From: Methylotuvimicrobium sp. KM2
GTDB taxonomy: Bacteria > Pseudomonadota > Gammaproteobacteria > Methylococcales > Methylomonadaceae
Assembly (NCBI RefSeq): GCF_038051925.1
Contig: NZ_CP150634.1
Span: 4,038,300-4,102,299 of the forward strand
Direction: 5' to 3'
DNA: 64,000 bases
Position 1 is the first letter of the stretch, and each line of letters opens with the position of its first letter. Positions 17,245-26,459 of this stretch are shown here, piece after piece. Position numbers and translations under genes: made by a program. The notes beneath the pieces were generated by a model that searched no databases, was not told the origin of the DNA, and worked only from the letters and a program-made list of their open reading frames with translations.

Positions 17245-18876
17245 ATGCTTAATAAACTCAAACCGGAAAACAAATCCGATATTATTTATCCTTGTCCTTT
17301 TTCGATGGGATACGGCATCCCGCGCCAACAAGCCTGGCTGCTATTAAAAGTCTTTCTGACTTACCGGCTGATTCTGGCTTGCTTATTCGTGATGTTATTC
17401 TTCAGCCGGCTCGGCCCCGGCACAGGCGCCCGTCACGACGAATACTTATTTATCGTCAGTGGCAGCGGTCATTTAGCGCTGACGATAGTATCCGGCTTTT
17501 GTTTATTGCGGCGACTGGTCAGCTATACCGTTCAGGCTCAAACGCTCATTTTCACCGACATTATCATCATTACACTGATCATGCATGCTTGCGGCGGCAT
17601 TAACAGCGGCGTCGGCATCTTACTCGCCGCATCGATCGCCGCGAGCGGACTATTAATCGGCGGGCGATGCGCGCTGCTATTCGCCGCCATTGCCAGTTTA
17701 GCCATTCTTGCCGAGCAGATTTATGCGTTCCAAACCCATAGTTTCAGAGATACCGCGTATACCTATGCCGCGATGCTCGGCGCTTCATTCTTTACGATCG
17801 CAATGCTGGCCTATGCGCTCGCGCAACGCACCGAACAATCCACCGCGCAGCAAAAAACCATCAACCAACTCGAGGAACTCAGCAAATACATCATTCAACA
17901 TTTACAATCGGGCATTATCATTTCCGATCGCGATCATCAGATACGGATGAGTAACGAAGCCGCCGCGAGACTTACGCAATGCTCGACAATGCCCGGTCAT
18001 CTTCATACTATTTCTCCATACTTAGACGAAGCTTTCTCGTTCTGGCTTAACGACCCCAGCCAGGATTTCGCCGTGATTCCCTTAACGGACGGCAGCGAGA
18101 TGCAAACCCGGTTTACAGCGCTTCCGACCCGGCACGAAGCGCTCAACATGATAATCTTGGAAGATATCGCGTTTTACAATCAGCGTTTACAACAAAGTAA
18201 ACTCGCCTCTCTAGGGCAATTAACCGCCAGCATCGCTCATGAAATTCGCAACCCGCTCGGCGCCATCAGCCATGCAGGACAACTGCTTGCTGAAAACATC
18301 GAATTATCGGACGAAGACCGGCGTCTCACCGAAATTATTAGAGATCATTCGACCCGCGTGAACAAAATCATCGAGGATATTTTACAATTGTCCCGGCGTA
18401 GCGCTTCGTTACGTAAAAAAATCGACTTGATTCAATGGTTAGACGACTACATTGAGCAATTCTGCGCTGAAAACGGTCACGCACGCGATCTTTTCACCCT
18501 GACGACAGAATCGGAGCAAGCGCAAGCATTGGTGGACAAAGGCCATTTAAAACAAATTCTCGACAATCTGTGCCAAAATGCCTTGAAATACGGCAACCCC
18601 GAAAAAAAATCAATCACATTGGCGATCCGTCAACATGAGCAAATGCCCTGTATTGAGGTTATCGATTCCGGCCCCGGCATCGACCCGAGCCACCGCAAGC
18701 ATCTGTTCGAACCTTTTTTTACGACCTCGGCGCACGGAACCGGTCTGGGACTTTATATTTCGAAGGAATTAGCCGAACTGAATCAAGCCCGGTTAAGCTA
18801 TCATATTACCGACCGGAACCGAAGTTGCTTCCGGCTCTGTTTACCGAACGCCGAACAAACTTTGATTGAAATATGA
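17245..18876 (+). CDS. pilS: PilS-type sensor histidine kinase
   Basis: This 543-residue kinase has six hydrophobic segments in the first 200 residues (the PilS membrane domain), a short PAS-like linker (about 210-310), the dimerisation H-box ASIAHEIRNPL with His332, and a HATPase domain with N-box DNLCQNALKYG and GTGLGLYISKE. It overlaps pilR by four bases. In Pseudomonas, PilS senses pilin in the membrane and controls PilR and sigma-54-dependent pilA. ATG 17308 (MGYGIPRQ) is an alternative start. It lies 10 kb from the assembly cluster at 808-7037, which fits a pilus role but does not prove it. Confidence 0.88.
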   Translation: MLNKLKPENKSDIIYPCPFSMGYGIPRQQAWLLLKVFLTYRLILACLFVMLFFSRLGPGTGARHDEYLFIVSGSGHLALTIVSGFCLLRRLVSYTVQAQTLIFTDIIIITLIMHACGGINSGVGILLAASIAASGLLIGGRCALLFAAIASLAILAEQIYAFQTHSFRDTAYTYAAMLGASFFTIAMLAYALAQRTEQSTAQQKTINQLEELSKYIIQHLQSGIIISDRDHQIRMSNEAAARLTQCSTMPGHLHTISPYLDEAFSFWLNDPSQDFAVIPLTDGSEMQTRFTALPTRHEALNMIILEDIAFYNQRLQQSKLASLGQLTASIAHEIRNPLGAISHAGQLLAENIELSDEDRRLTEIIRDHSTRVNKIIEDILQLSRRSASLRKKIDLIQWLDDYIEQFCAENGHARDLFTLTTESEQAQALVDKGHLKQILDNLCQNALKYGNPEKKSITLAIRQHEQMPCIEVIDSGPGIDPSHRKHLFEPFFTTSAHGTGLGLYISKELAELNQARLSYHITDRNRSCFRLCLPNAEQTLIEI

Positions 18877-20210
18877 AACACCCCCTAACGTTAATCGTCG
18901 ACGACGAACCGGACATCCGAGAGCTTTTAAGCATTACGCTCAAGCGCATGAACATCGATACCTTGTGCGCGGAAAATGTCGGCTCGGCTCGCCAGTTGTT
19001 GCAACATCATCCGTTCGATCTTTGCCTAACCGATATGAAGCTACCCGACGGCAACGGACTCGAATTGGTCGAATACCTCCAAAGCACGGGTAGCACGATT
19101 CCGATTGCCGTGATTACCGCACACGGAAACATGGACACTGCGATCAAGGCAATGAAAGCCGGCGCCTTCGACTTTATCTCAAAACCGGTCGATTTACCGG
19201 TGCTTCGGCAAATCGTCACGAAAGCCCTACAACTAGGCCCCGACGCCGACACCAAAGAAAGACGCACACGACATATTTTATTGGGCGAATCGGAGCCGAT
19301 GCGTCAAGTCCGGTCCAAAATCGACAAACTGGCACGTAGCCAGGCGCCGGTCTATATCAGCGGCGAATCGGGGTCGGGTAAGGAATTGGTGGCGCGCTTG
19401 ATTCATCAGCAAAGCCCGCGTAGCGACAAGCCTTTTGTTGCCGTAAACTGCGGAGCAATTCCGCCCGAACTCATGGAAAGCGAGTTTTTCGGACATAAAA
19501 AAGGCAGTTTCAGCGGTGCAATTGCCGATAAAAAAGGTTTGTTTCAAGCGGCCGAGGGCGGCACGCTGTTTCTCGATGAAGTCGCTGATCTGCCTCCCTC
19601 GCTGCAAGTCAAATTACTCCGCGCGATTCAGGAAAAAAAAGTCCGCGCGGTCGGCGAACAACACGAAACACCGGTCGATGTTCGCCTCCTAAGCGCCACG
19701 CATAAAGATTTGAATCAATTGGTTCAGGAAGGGGGTTTTCGGCAAGACTTATACTACCGGATCAATGTCATCGATCTCAATATTCCGCCGCTTCGCGAAC
19801 GAGGCGATGATATCGCGCAACTTGCCGAACATATTTTGACTTCGTTGAATAGCAACAACCTTTACCGAGTTCGGCTTTCGGAATCGGCGCTGACCGCATT
19901 GAAAAAGTATCGTTTCCCAGGCAATGTGAGGGAACTCGAGAATATTCTAGAACGCGCCGTTGCGCTCAGCGACGGCAAAACGATCGATTCGGACGATTTA
20001 AATCTGCCGATTAATCCGGAAATCGTTCCTGATGCCCCCGTGTTCAACCCGTCAAAAGCGTCGTTAGAAGATTATTTGGAAGATATCGAGCGAACCGCCA
20101 TTACCATCGCTCTCGAAAATAACCGATGGAATAAAACCGCAGCGGCAAAAGAGCTGGGTTTATCGTTCCGCTCATTGCGTTACCGGCTAAAAAAACTGGG
20201 CTTGGACTAG
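18873..20210 (+). CDS. pilR: PilR-type sigma-54-dependent response regulator
   Basis: This 445-residue NtrC-family activator has a receiver domain (acidic pocket D10-D11, phospho-acceptor D54 in CLTDMKLPDG), an AAA+ domain with Walker A GESGSGKE near residue 164, and a C-terminal Fis-type helix-turn-helix (AAAKELGLSFRSLRYRLKK). The sigma-54 contact loop reads GSFSGA where the family consensus is GAFTGA; Ser for the first Ala is usual in PilR, and Ser for Thr is a conservative change. It is translationally coupled to pilS. Target promoters cannot be told from this window. Confidence 0.9.
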   Translation: MKHPLTLIVDDEPDIRELLSITLKRMNIDTLCAENVGSARQLLQHHPFDLCLTDMKLPDGNGLELVEYLQSTGSTIPIAVITAHGNMDTAIKAMKAGAFDFISKPVDLPVLRQIVTKALQLGPDADTKERRTRHILLGESEPMRQVRSKIDKLARSQAPVYISGESGSGKELVARLIHQQSPRSDKPFVAVNCGAIPPELMESEFFGHKKGSFSGAIADKKGLFQAAEGGTLFLDEVADLPPSLQVKLLRAIQEKKVRAVGEQHETPVDVRLLSATHKDLNQLVQEGGFRQDLYYRINVIDLNIPPLRERGDDIAQLAEHILTSLNSNNLYRVRLSESALTALKKYRFPGNVRELENILERAVALSDGKTIDSDDLNLPINPEIVPDAPVFNPSKASLEDYLEDIERTAITIALENNRWNKTAAAKELGLSFRSLRYRLKKLGLD

Positions 20211-20367
20211 ACCTGTCTAAAAAAGTCCTTTTCGTCAATTCCAGTGTTCTCGCTTTTTAATCTCAACATGTCTTGGAAGGTGCGCGATGCGCACCCGACA
20301 ATGCCATCCATTGAACGGCTAACAACACCAACTGTAAAGCGCCCGACCGTGGTGATACGGTAGCCTA

Positions 20368-20817
20368 TTAAGCGCGGTATTTATCCATTTGCAGCAAGCT
20401 GTCCAAAGCCGTTTTGATTTTAGCATTAGCCTCATCGTCCAATTCACTGTTTTTATAGACTTTATCGAGCAAACCTTCTTTGACCATGGCCTCTTTTATC
20501 CAACGCTTGGCAAAGCGGTAATTGGTCGGAATGCTGGCCGTTTCGCCGGTCGCCGGATCGCGCAAACCGCTCTTGCTTGCAGACGATTCATTTTTTTCAG
20601 GCGCCTGTGCAACGGGCTCGGGCGCTTTTTTAGCAGTTCTCGGCGCCGGTTTATTTTCGACAACTTTCACTTCAGCGGGTTTAGCGGTTTCGGCTTTCGC
20701 CGGATGCGAACCCTCTTTTGCCTTAATGGCTTTCATATCGGCCATTTGATCGCCAACCACCGCATAAACTACATAAGCCACAAAAATCGTCGTTAAAATA
20801 AACAATATTTCCGCCAT
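20368..20817 (-). CDS. membrane-anchored protein of unknown function (149 aa)
   Basis: The protein starts with a membrane helix (about residues 4-21, ILTTIFVAYVVY) ending in GDQ, followed by a low-complexity Ala/Pro/Lys/Glu linker (about 30-80) and a compact, charged C-terminal domain (about 83-149) with YRFAKRWIKEAMV. A GGAGG ribosome binding site precedes the ATG. I do not recognise the family. Its N-terminal module is nearly the same as the whole of the 30-residue protein encoded just upstream, so the two probably meet the same partner in the membrane. The linker suggests that the C-terminal domain is held at a distance from the inner membrane. Confidence 0.75.
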   Translation of the reverse strand: MAEILFILTTIFVAYVVYAVVGDQMADMKAIKAKEGSHPAKAETAKPAEVKVVENKPAPRTAKKAPEPVAQAPEKNESSASKSGLRDPATGETASIPTNYRFAKRWIKEAMVKEGLLDKVYKNSELDDEANAKIKTALDSLLQMDKYRA

Positions 20818-20925
20818 ATTCCCTTCCTCCAGTTAATTAATTGAATTGCCCGGTTAATTCGCCATTCGGCATGATTATTAGGCTGTTTGTTATTATCTTT
20901 TTCATCGTTTAAAAAAGCCGTGAAC

Positions 20926-21018
20926 TTATTCGTTATTTTTCTTAACCTTGTCACCGACCACCACATAGACGACATACGCGACGAATATCGTCGTTAAAAT
21001 ATAAAACCCCGTTGCCAT
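20926..21018 (-). CDS. 30-residue single-span membrane protein, paralogue of the next gene's N-terminus
   Basis: An ATG at 21018 is preceded by GGAG at six bases and opens a 31-codon frame ending TAA at 20926. The product is a short N-terminus, one membrane helix (ILTTIFVAYVVYVVV), then GDK and a basic tail. It matches residues 1-23 of the 149-residue protein downstream at 18 of 23 positions. In the aligned codons at least nine differences are synonymous (for example GTC for GTG and GTA), which points to selection on protein sequence in both. Small single-span subunits of this size occur in terminal oxidases and other membrane complexes; the partner here is unknown. Confidence 0.75.
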   Translation of the reverse strand: MATGFYILTTIFVAYVVYVVVGDKVKKNNE

Positions 21019-21145
21019 CGATTACTCCATTTTGATTTGTTATTCTATTTTCGCCGAAAAAAAGGCCTTTTTTAATAAAAAACCAAGCGTTTGGCGATAA
21101 CAGCGAATATACCAGAAGCCGCGCGACCGGGTAAACCGTAAATCC

Positions 21146-22366
21146 TTACCAACAGACCTGCCCTTTGGCCAAGCTCGGCAAGTCATCCCTTAATCCCATG
21201 GCATGACGGTTCAAATAATCTTTCAACGCCGCAGTATGATTGATACGGTTCATGCCGAACGAACGTAGTTTGGCGAACATTGGATTGTCGACCGCATAGG
21301 TTTTATTAATTAAATCCATACTCGCCATCATCATTAAATTATCGCCTTTACGCCAGCGTTCATAATGCCTTAAATATTGAACACCGGATAACGGCCGACC
21401 CGACCGTTTAGTGTCTATGACGGCTTCAGACAAGGCCGCGGCATCCAACAAGCCGGCATTGGCGCCTTGTCCGGCCAAAGGATGCATCGCATGCGCCGCA
21501 TCGCCCACTAATGCAAAATGACTGTCGGTATAGCGGTCGGCAAATTGAAATTTCAGCGGAAAGGCCGCGCGCGGGCCGATCTTGAGCATGTTACCAAGAA
21601 TACCGCCCGATGCTTGCTGTAATAGGCTTAAAAACTCGTCATCAGGCACTGTTAAATACTGTTGCGCAGTCTCGGTCGATAAGGTCCAGACAATCGAACA
21701 CTGGCCATCGAAAAGGGGTAAAAAAGCCAACGGTCCTTCTTCGAGAAACCGTTGCCATGCTGTCGCTTGATGCTCGAGCTCGGTTTGCACGGTCGCGACC
21801 AAACCGTCTTGTCGATAGGGCCAACCCGTCACGCCGATACCGGCCATAGACCGCAAGGCCGATTCGCGCCCATCGGCGGCAACCACCAAAGACGCTTCAA
21901 AACTTCGCCCATCCGTCAATCTTAGGCGCCTGCCGTTTTCAATCAATTCCATGAACTCGATTTCGGCAGGCGTAATGCATTGAACGGTCGGCAAACTATC
22001 TAAAACATCCCAAAGCGCCGCGATCGTGATCCGGTTTTCGACGATATGTCCCAATTCGGTAAAAACCGTATCGGCGCAATCGAAATGCAAATAGCCATCG
22101 GAGCGACCATCCCAGACACGCATGTCTTTGTAGGGCGCGGCGCCTTTTTGCACGATTCCGCGCCAAGCACCGACCCCCTCCAGAATGGCCTGAGAGGCTT
22201 TGGTCAACGCCGATACGCGGATATCCCGCAGGCTTTCGTCCCATTGGCGTTCCGGACTGCGCCTGTCCAATAACAAGGTTTCGACCCCGCCATGCCCCAG
22301 CGCACAAGCCAAGGCCGCCCCGACCATGCCGCCGCCGACCACTATCACTTCCGCTTGCCTCGTCAT
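21146..22366 (-). CDS. ubiI: UbiI-like FAD-dependent ubiquinone hydroxylase
   Basis: This 406-residue member of the UbiH/UbiF/VisC/COQ6 family has the Rossmann GGGMVGAALA motif at residues 11-20, the second FAD motif LVGDAAHAMHPLAGQGANAG near residue 288, and the family DG motif AADGRES near 165. UbiI hydroxylates C5 of the ubiquinone ring under aerobic conditions. It lies five bases downstream of ubiH in a block identical in order to E. coli ygfB-pepP-ubiH-ubiI. I assign UbiI by position; UbiF-type activity cannot be excluded by sequence. Confidence 0.85.
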   Translation of the reverse strand: MTRQAEVIVVGGGMVGAALACALGHGGVETLLLDRRSPERQWDESLRDIRVSALTKASQAILEGVGAWRGIVQKGAAPYKDMRVWDGRSDGYLHFDCADTVFTELGHIVENRITIAALWDVLDSLPTVQCITPAEIEFMELIENGRRLRLTDGRSFEASLVVAADGRESALRSMAGIGVTGWPYRQDGLVATVQTELEHQATAWQRFLEEGPLAFLPLFDGQCSIVWTLSTETAQQYLTVPDDEFLSLLQQASGGILGNMLKIGPRAAFPLKFQFADRYTDSHFALVGDAAHAMHPLAGQGANAGLLDAAALSEAVIDTKRSGRPLSGVQYLRHYERWRKGDNLMMMASMDLINKTYAVDNPMFAKLRSFGMNRINHTAALKDYLNRHAMGLRDDLPSLAKGQVCW

Positions 22367-22371
22367 CCGCC

Positions 22372-23583
22372 TTATCTCCTGTTGCCGACGCGCGGCAGTC
22401 TGCCGGCCAAGCCCATGGCATGACGAGTCAATAACGATTTACCTCCCGGCAAGGTATCGAGCAATGCCAAACCGAGATTTCTTGCCGCCGCCAATGCGAT
22501 CCAATCATTCGAAAAAATCCTGACTACGTTATCGGTAAAGCCGATTATTTTATTTAGATCCTTGCGCCTGGATTGAGCATAACCTCTCAAGAACATCGAG
22601 TCGCCGATATCGCGTTCGCGCTTGGCTTGTTCGATCAGCATCTCAGCTAACTGCACGACATCGCGAAGCCCCAGATTGAAGCCTTGTCCTGCAACCGGGT
22701 GCAATTGATGCACAGCATTACCGATAATGACGGCACGCCCTTTCACCATCGTATCGGCCTGTACCAAGGTCAGCGGGAAGGCCCGGCGCGGAGCCGCCAA
22801 ACTCAATTCTCCCAGGCGATAGCCGAAACACTCTTGCAATCGTTCGATGAATTCTTCGTCGGAAACCGACATCAAGCTTTCGGCGTCCCGGTGCGTATTG
22901 GTCCACACCACGGCGCATTGACTTCCTTGGATGGGCAATAAGGCCAAGGGCCCGGAAACGGTAAAGCGTTCGAAAGCGGTATTGCGATGCGGCAATGAGC
23001 AATTTATGGTCGTCACCAACGCCGTTTGTCCGTATTCGGTCGTTTGCTGCCCGATATCGAGCAATTTCCGCACCGAGGAATTACCGCCGTCGGCGCCGAT
23101 CAGCAGCTTGGCAGTCAAGGTTATTGATTCGTCATGGTATTTGAGACTCGCGCCGACATCGCTATCGGTACTAGCCAAACCCGCCAATCGAGCAGGACTG
23201 AGTTTGACAACCCCGGTCCGTTCGACCAAGTCCGCGACATGGCTTTCGATATCGCGGGCCTTGATCACATAACCCAGTGCCTTGACGCCTTCCTTTTTCG
23301 CCGACAAGCGGGTTTTTCCGAAATGCCCGCGATCGGACACATGAATATCCTCGATCGGCGCGGCCTTATCGGAAACACCCTGCCACGCGCCGAGCGCATC
23401 AAGCATCGTGACGGTCCCGGTCGCCAATGCCAAGGCGCGATCGCCGGCCCATGAGTTTTGTAACTGTTCGCGGCTCTGCGCTTCGACCATGGCGATTTCG
23501 AGTCCCGAACCTTCAAGGGCCAAAGCCAGACAATTACCGGCCAATCCGCCGCCGATAATCAATGCATCGTATTGAGTCCGCAT
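22372..23583 (-). CDS. ubiH: UbiH, 2-octaprenyl-6-methoxyphenol hydroxylase
   Basis: This 403-residue FAD monooxygenase has GGGLAGNCLAL near residue 11, the GADGGNSSVR motif near 163 and IGNAVHQLHPVAGQGFNLG near 285, where the usual GDAAH is GNAVH, as in E. coli UbiH. It adds the C1 hydroxyl in ubiquinone synthesis. It starts at the stop codon of pepP with a one-base overlap, and ubiI follows five bases later, so the three form one transcription unit. Confidence 0.9.
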   Translation of the reverse strand: MRTQYDALIIGGGLAGNCLALALEGSGLEIAMVEAQSREQLQNSWAGDRALALATGTVTMLDALGAWQGVSDKAAPIEDIHVSDRGHFGKTRLSAKKEGVKALGYVIKARDIESHVADLVERTGVVKLSPARLAGLASTDSDVGASLKYHDESITLTAKLLIGADGGNSSVRKLLDIGQQTTEYGQTALVTTINCSLPHRNTAFERFTVSGPLALLPIQGSQCAVVWTNTHRDAESLMSVSDEEFIERLQECFGYRLGELSLAAPRRAFPLTLVQADTMVKGRAVIIGNAVHQLHPVAGQGFNLGLRDVVQLAEMLIEQAKRERDIGDSMFLRGYAQSRRKDLNKIIGFTDNVVRIFSNDWIALAAARNLGLALLDTLPGGKSLLTRHAMGLAGRLPRVGNRR

Positions 23584-24893
23584 CAGGCCGCCTGCATCAA
23601 CGCTTCAATGGCTTCAATGCTTTTCGGCACATTTACCGTCAAAATCTCGTAGCCGTCTTGCGTTACCAGCACATCGTCTTCTATTCTGATCCCGATACCC
23701 CGCCATTGCTCGTCTACTTGCTCGCAATCTTTAGGAATATAAAGGCCGGGTTCTATCGTCAAGACCATGCCCGGCTCCAATATCCGCCATTCGTCCTTGA
23801 CCTTGTAATCGCCGACATCGTGTACGTCCATGCCGAGCCAATGCCCGATTCTGTGCATATAGAATTTTTTATAGGCTTCGTCCTTGATCAGTTTCGCTAC
23901 GCGACCTTTCAGCAAACCCAATTTAACCAAGCCTTTGGTCAAGGTTTTTACCGATGCCTCATGAGCCTGATTCCAAGGATTGCCGGGCTTGATCTCGGCC
24001 AAGGCCGCCGACTGAGCATCGAGCACTAGTTGATAAAGTTGCTTTTGCGGTTCGGAAAAACGCCCGGAAACGGGAAAAGTGCGCGTGATATCGGCCGCAT
24101 AGTGATCGCATTCGGCGCCGGCATCGATCAATAATAAATCGCCGTCGGTCAATTTAGACGTATTTTCGGTGTAATGCAGCACGCAAGCATTCTTACCGGC
24201 GGCTACGATCGAAGGATAGGCAACCGCCCTTAGGCCTTGCTGTAAAAAATGATAAATGATTTCGGATTCGATTTGATATTCATATAGACCAGGGCGGCAT
24301 TTTTGCATCGCCTTGACATGCGCTTCGGCGGAAATTTCGGCCGCCTTGCGCATCAATTTGATTTCGGCCTCGCTTTTGAACAAGCGCATTTCGTGTAATA
24401 TATGTTCGAGCGATACCAACTCCAAGGGCGCGTTGACGCCGGCGCGCGATTGATTGCGTAAATGGTGCACCCATTCGAGCAGGCGGTGATCCAAATCGCT
24501 ATCCCGGCCCATCGGATAAAAAACCTTTTCTTTATTTTCAATGAGCCCGGGCAAAATTTCATCGATATCGTCGATTGGAAATGCATCGTCGGCGCCGTAA
24601 TCGGTCGTTGCTCCGATCAAACCGGCATGCGCACCTTCCCAAAGCGCTTTTTTTTCATCGTATTCGCGGCAAAAAAGTAAATATTGTCCTTGCTGCCGAC
24701 CCGGTATGAATACCGCAAGCGCATCCGGTTCGTTAAACCCGGTCAGATAATAAAAATCGCTATCTTGACGAAACGGGTAATGCACATCCCGATTACGGGT
24801 TTGCGCCGATGCGCTAGGTATCAATCCAATATTACCCTTGCCGATTTGTTGCATTAAGCGCTTACGGCGTTTTTTAAATTCTGCTTGCTTCAT
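23583..24893 (-). CDS. pepP: Xaa-Pro aminopeptidase (aminopeptidase P)
   Basis: This 436-residue M24B metallopeptidase releases an N-terminal residue preceding proline. The dinuclear metal ligands can be placed in LIDAGAECDHYAADITRTF (two Asp), HRIGHWLGMDVHD (His), TIEPGLY (Glu) and IRIEDDVLV (Glu), together with an N-terminal AMP_N domain. It lies between ygfB and ubiH as in E. coli. Length and motifs are normal. Confidence 0.95.
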   Translation of the reverse strand: MKQAEFKKRRKRLMQQIGKGNIGLIPSASAQTRNRDVHYPFRQDSDFYYLTGFNEPDALAVFIPGRQQGQYLLFCREYDEKKALWEGAHAGLIGATTDYGADDAFPIDDIDEILPGLIENKEKVFYPMGRDSDLDHRLLEWVHHLRNQSRAGVNAPLELVSLEHILHEMRLFKSEAEIKLMRKAAEISAEAHVKAMQKCRPGLYEYQIESEIIYHFLQQGLRAVAYPSIVAAGKNACVLHYTENTSKLTDGDLLLIDAGAECDHYAADITRTFPVSGRFSEPQKQLYQLVLDAQSAALAEIKPGNPWNQAHEASVKTLTKGLVKLGLLKGRVAKLIKDEAYKKFYMHRIGHWLGMDVHDVGDYKVKDEWRILEPGMVLTIEPGLYIPKDCEQVDEQWRGIGIRIEDDVLVTQDGYEILTVNVPKSIEAIEALMQAA

Positions 24894-24919
24894 TTTTCCT
24901 CAGGTACGCTATTTCAGAT

Positions 24920-25450
24920 TTAATGCGCGCTACCGCCGACGGAACCGGCCATTTCGTTACGAACTAACTGTACCGCAACTCGTAAGTATTCTTGAATTTC
25001 AGCAAAGGCTTCTTGGCCCTCTTCGCTATCATCATCGTCAGAGATGGCTTCCAGCTTTGTGATTTCCACAATATCCTTCACTATTTCGCCGACATCCCCA
25101 GTCCAATTTGAAGACGATTGACTAAATCCGATACCGAATAAAAAGCCTTGACACCAATCGCGCATCGCTTCAACGGCTTCGCTTAAGTTATCCTCTTCGA
25201 CATCCGGCAACATTAAATCGAAAGTATAATCGTCATCCGTCAATAACGCTCTGGTTTGTTCGAACAAATCCCCTAACAAGATATTTCCGCCAGAAGCGTA
25301 AGCCCCTTCTCCGAATAGCTCATCCAACCAGTTTGATTGACTCGCTCTAACGTCAACACACAACATACCGGTTGCAATGCCATGCGCTTCTGCTGCCGAC
25401 ACCTCGGCCCCCTGTTGACGTAGCGTCTGATCGATTGTCTGATAAATCAT
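24920..25450 (-). CDS. ygfB: UPF0149/YgfB family protein
   Basis: I place the start at ATG 25450 (MIYQTIDQ, 176 residues); a TTG at 25477 is possible. The family signature is visible in SAAEAHGIATGMLC near residue 20, MRDWCQGFLFGIG near 110 and the acidic patch around residue 150. YgfB in Pseudomonas aeruginosa is reported to affect AmpG-related cell-wall recycling and ampD expression, but its role here is unknown. It is 26 bp upstream of pepP and divergent from the ZapB-like/zapA pair, as in many gammaproteobacteria. Confidence 0.9.
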   Translation of the reverse strand: MIYQTIDQTLRQQGAEVSAAEAHGIATGMLCVDVRASQSNWLDELFGEGAYASGGNILLGDLFEQTRALLTDDDYTFDLMLPDVEEDNLSEAVEAMRDWCQGFLFGIGFSQSSSNWTGDVGEIVKDIVEITKLEAISDDDDSEEGQEAFAEIQEYLRVAVQLVRNEMAGSVGGSAH

Positions 25451-25708
25451 TTTCTTGTTAAAAAGTACGGATTCCAAAAAATTAACCGGCTTATGCTAAC
25501 ATTGATTGACTTAATGGATAATACTGAGAGAAAGTTATTTTTAGCAATCCGTCATTTTCAGTACAATTAGCCAAGTTGCACATTCTATCTTCTTGAGTTT
25601 ATTCGCAAGGTCAATTCGGCTGCTTCGCCTCTACCCCATTAGGAAAAGGCCGGAACATAAATCCGAAATTTACCAAGCGATGATTACACTTTATCTACTT
25701 AAATTATT

Positions 25709-25936
25709 ATGCCAAACGCTGAAAACGACCATTCACTCGAATTAAAAGACTTGGAAGAAAAGCTTGATCTTTTGATCGAACAATACAATGCGATCAAAAA
25801 TGAAAACCATTCGCTCAAGGTCAAGCAAGCGGAACTTGTCAAGCAAAAAGCCAAATTGCTCGAAAAAACCACATTAGCCAAAACCCGCGTCGAAGCGATG
25901 ATCTCCCGTTTAAAATCCATGGAGCATGGCGCATGA
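25709..25936 (+). CDS. small coiled-coil protein (TIGR02449/ZapB-like)
   Basis: This 75-residue protein is almost entirely a predicted coiled coil, with heptads from about residue 10 (LKDLEEKLDLLIEQY) to 70. It overlaps zapA by four bases. Proteins of this kind occur directly before zapA in many gammaproteobacteria, and by position they may act with ZapA at the FtsZ ring. There is no catalytic motif. Confidence 0.85.
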   Translation: MPNAENDHSLELKDLEEKLDLLIEQYNAIKNENHSLKVKQAELVKQKAKLLEKTTLAKTRVEAMISRLKSMEHGA

Positions 25937-26241
25937 GCAGAACACCTTCCGCTGTCACACTTGAAATTCTCGGCAAGGAATACAAAATCGCTTGCGAACC
26001 CGAGGAACAAGACGGACTGATAGAATCCGCTCGGCAACTCGACAGAAAAATGCGCCAAATCAGAGACTCCGGCAAAGTCAGCGGCACCGATCGGATTGCG
26101 GTAATGGCAGCCCTGAACATGGCTCACGAGCTCCATCTAGCCGAATCCCGCAACCGCGAACTGGAATTACATCTGCAGGATAGCCTGATAAAAATGAGTA
26201 ATAAAATAGAAAACGTTTTGGAAATTACAGAAACGCGTTAA
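25933..26241 (+). CDS. zapA: cell division protein ZapA
   Basis: This 102-residue protein has the ZapA globular N-terminal region (VTLEILGKEYKIACEPEEQ) and a C-terminal coiled coil (about 60-100). It crosslinks FtsZ filaments in the cytokinetic ring. Its ATGA overlap with the preceding coiled-coil gene implies equal production. The 6S RNA gene begins about ten bases after its stop codon, as in other gammaproteobacteria. Confidence 0.92.
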   Translation: MSRTPSAVTLEILGKEYKIACEPEEQDGLIESARQLDRKMRQIRDSGKVSGTDRIAVMAALNMAHELHLAESRNRELELHLQDSLIKMSNKIENVLEITETR

Positions 26242-26249
26242 AATGAAGC

Positions 26250-26437
26250 CCTGTATCTCCTGCAGCGTTCGAGGGTGGGCTGGGTGTTTCCTGAACCTAT
26301 ATTTACCCCGGGAACAAATGTTCGAACTTGGTGTGCATACCCGCTTTACGCGGGAAGCCTGATAGGTCGTCTGCGTTCCCACTTGAACCATTGGTTCAAG
26401 GACGATAGCTCATTACGGCGCAGGTGGGAGATACTGC
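26250..26437 (+). ncRNA. ssrS: 6S RNA
   Basis: The conserved 3' block TTGAACCATTGGTTCAAGG (26385 region), closely matching the E. coli 6S word, follows the usual central layout. The two ends pair: GTATCTCCTGC (26253-26263) with GCAGGTGGGAGATAC (26420-26434). In between are GTTCGAGGGTGGGCTGG near the 5' end and a central region that should form the open, promoter-like bubble. 6S RNA binds sigma-70 RNA polymerase in stationary phase. The position straight after zapA is the usual one. Exact ends are estimated from the closing stem. Confidence 0.9.
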
Positions 26438-26459
26438 CTCTATTGCCTTTCCTATATCC

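Noticed and set aside
19480..19520. GSFSGA loop of PilR as a sign of lost sigma-54 contact
   Set aside because: The Thr-to-Ser change is conservative and the first Ser is usual in PilR, so there is no ground for calling it inactive.
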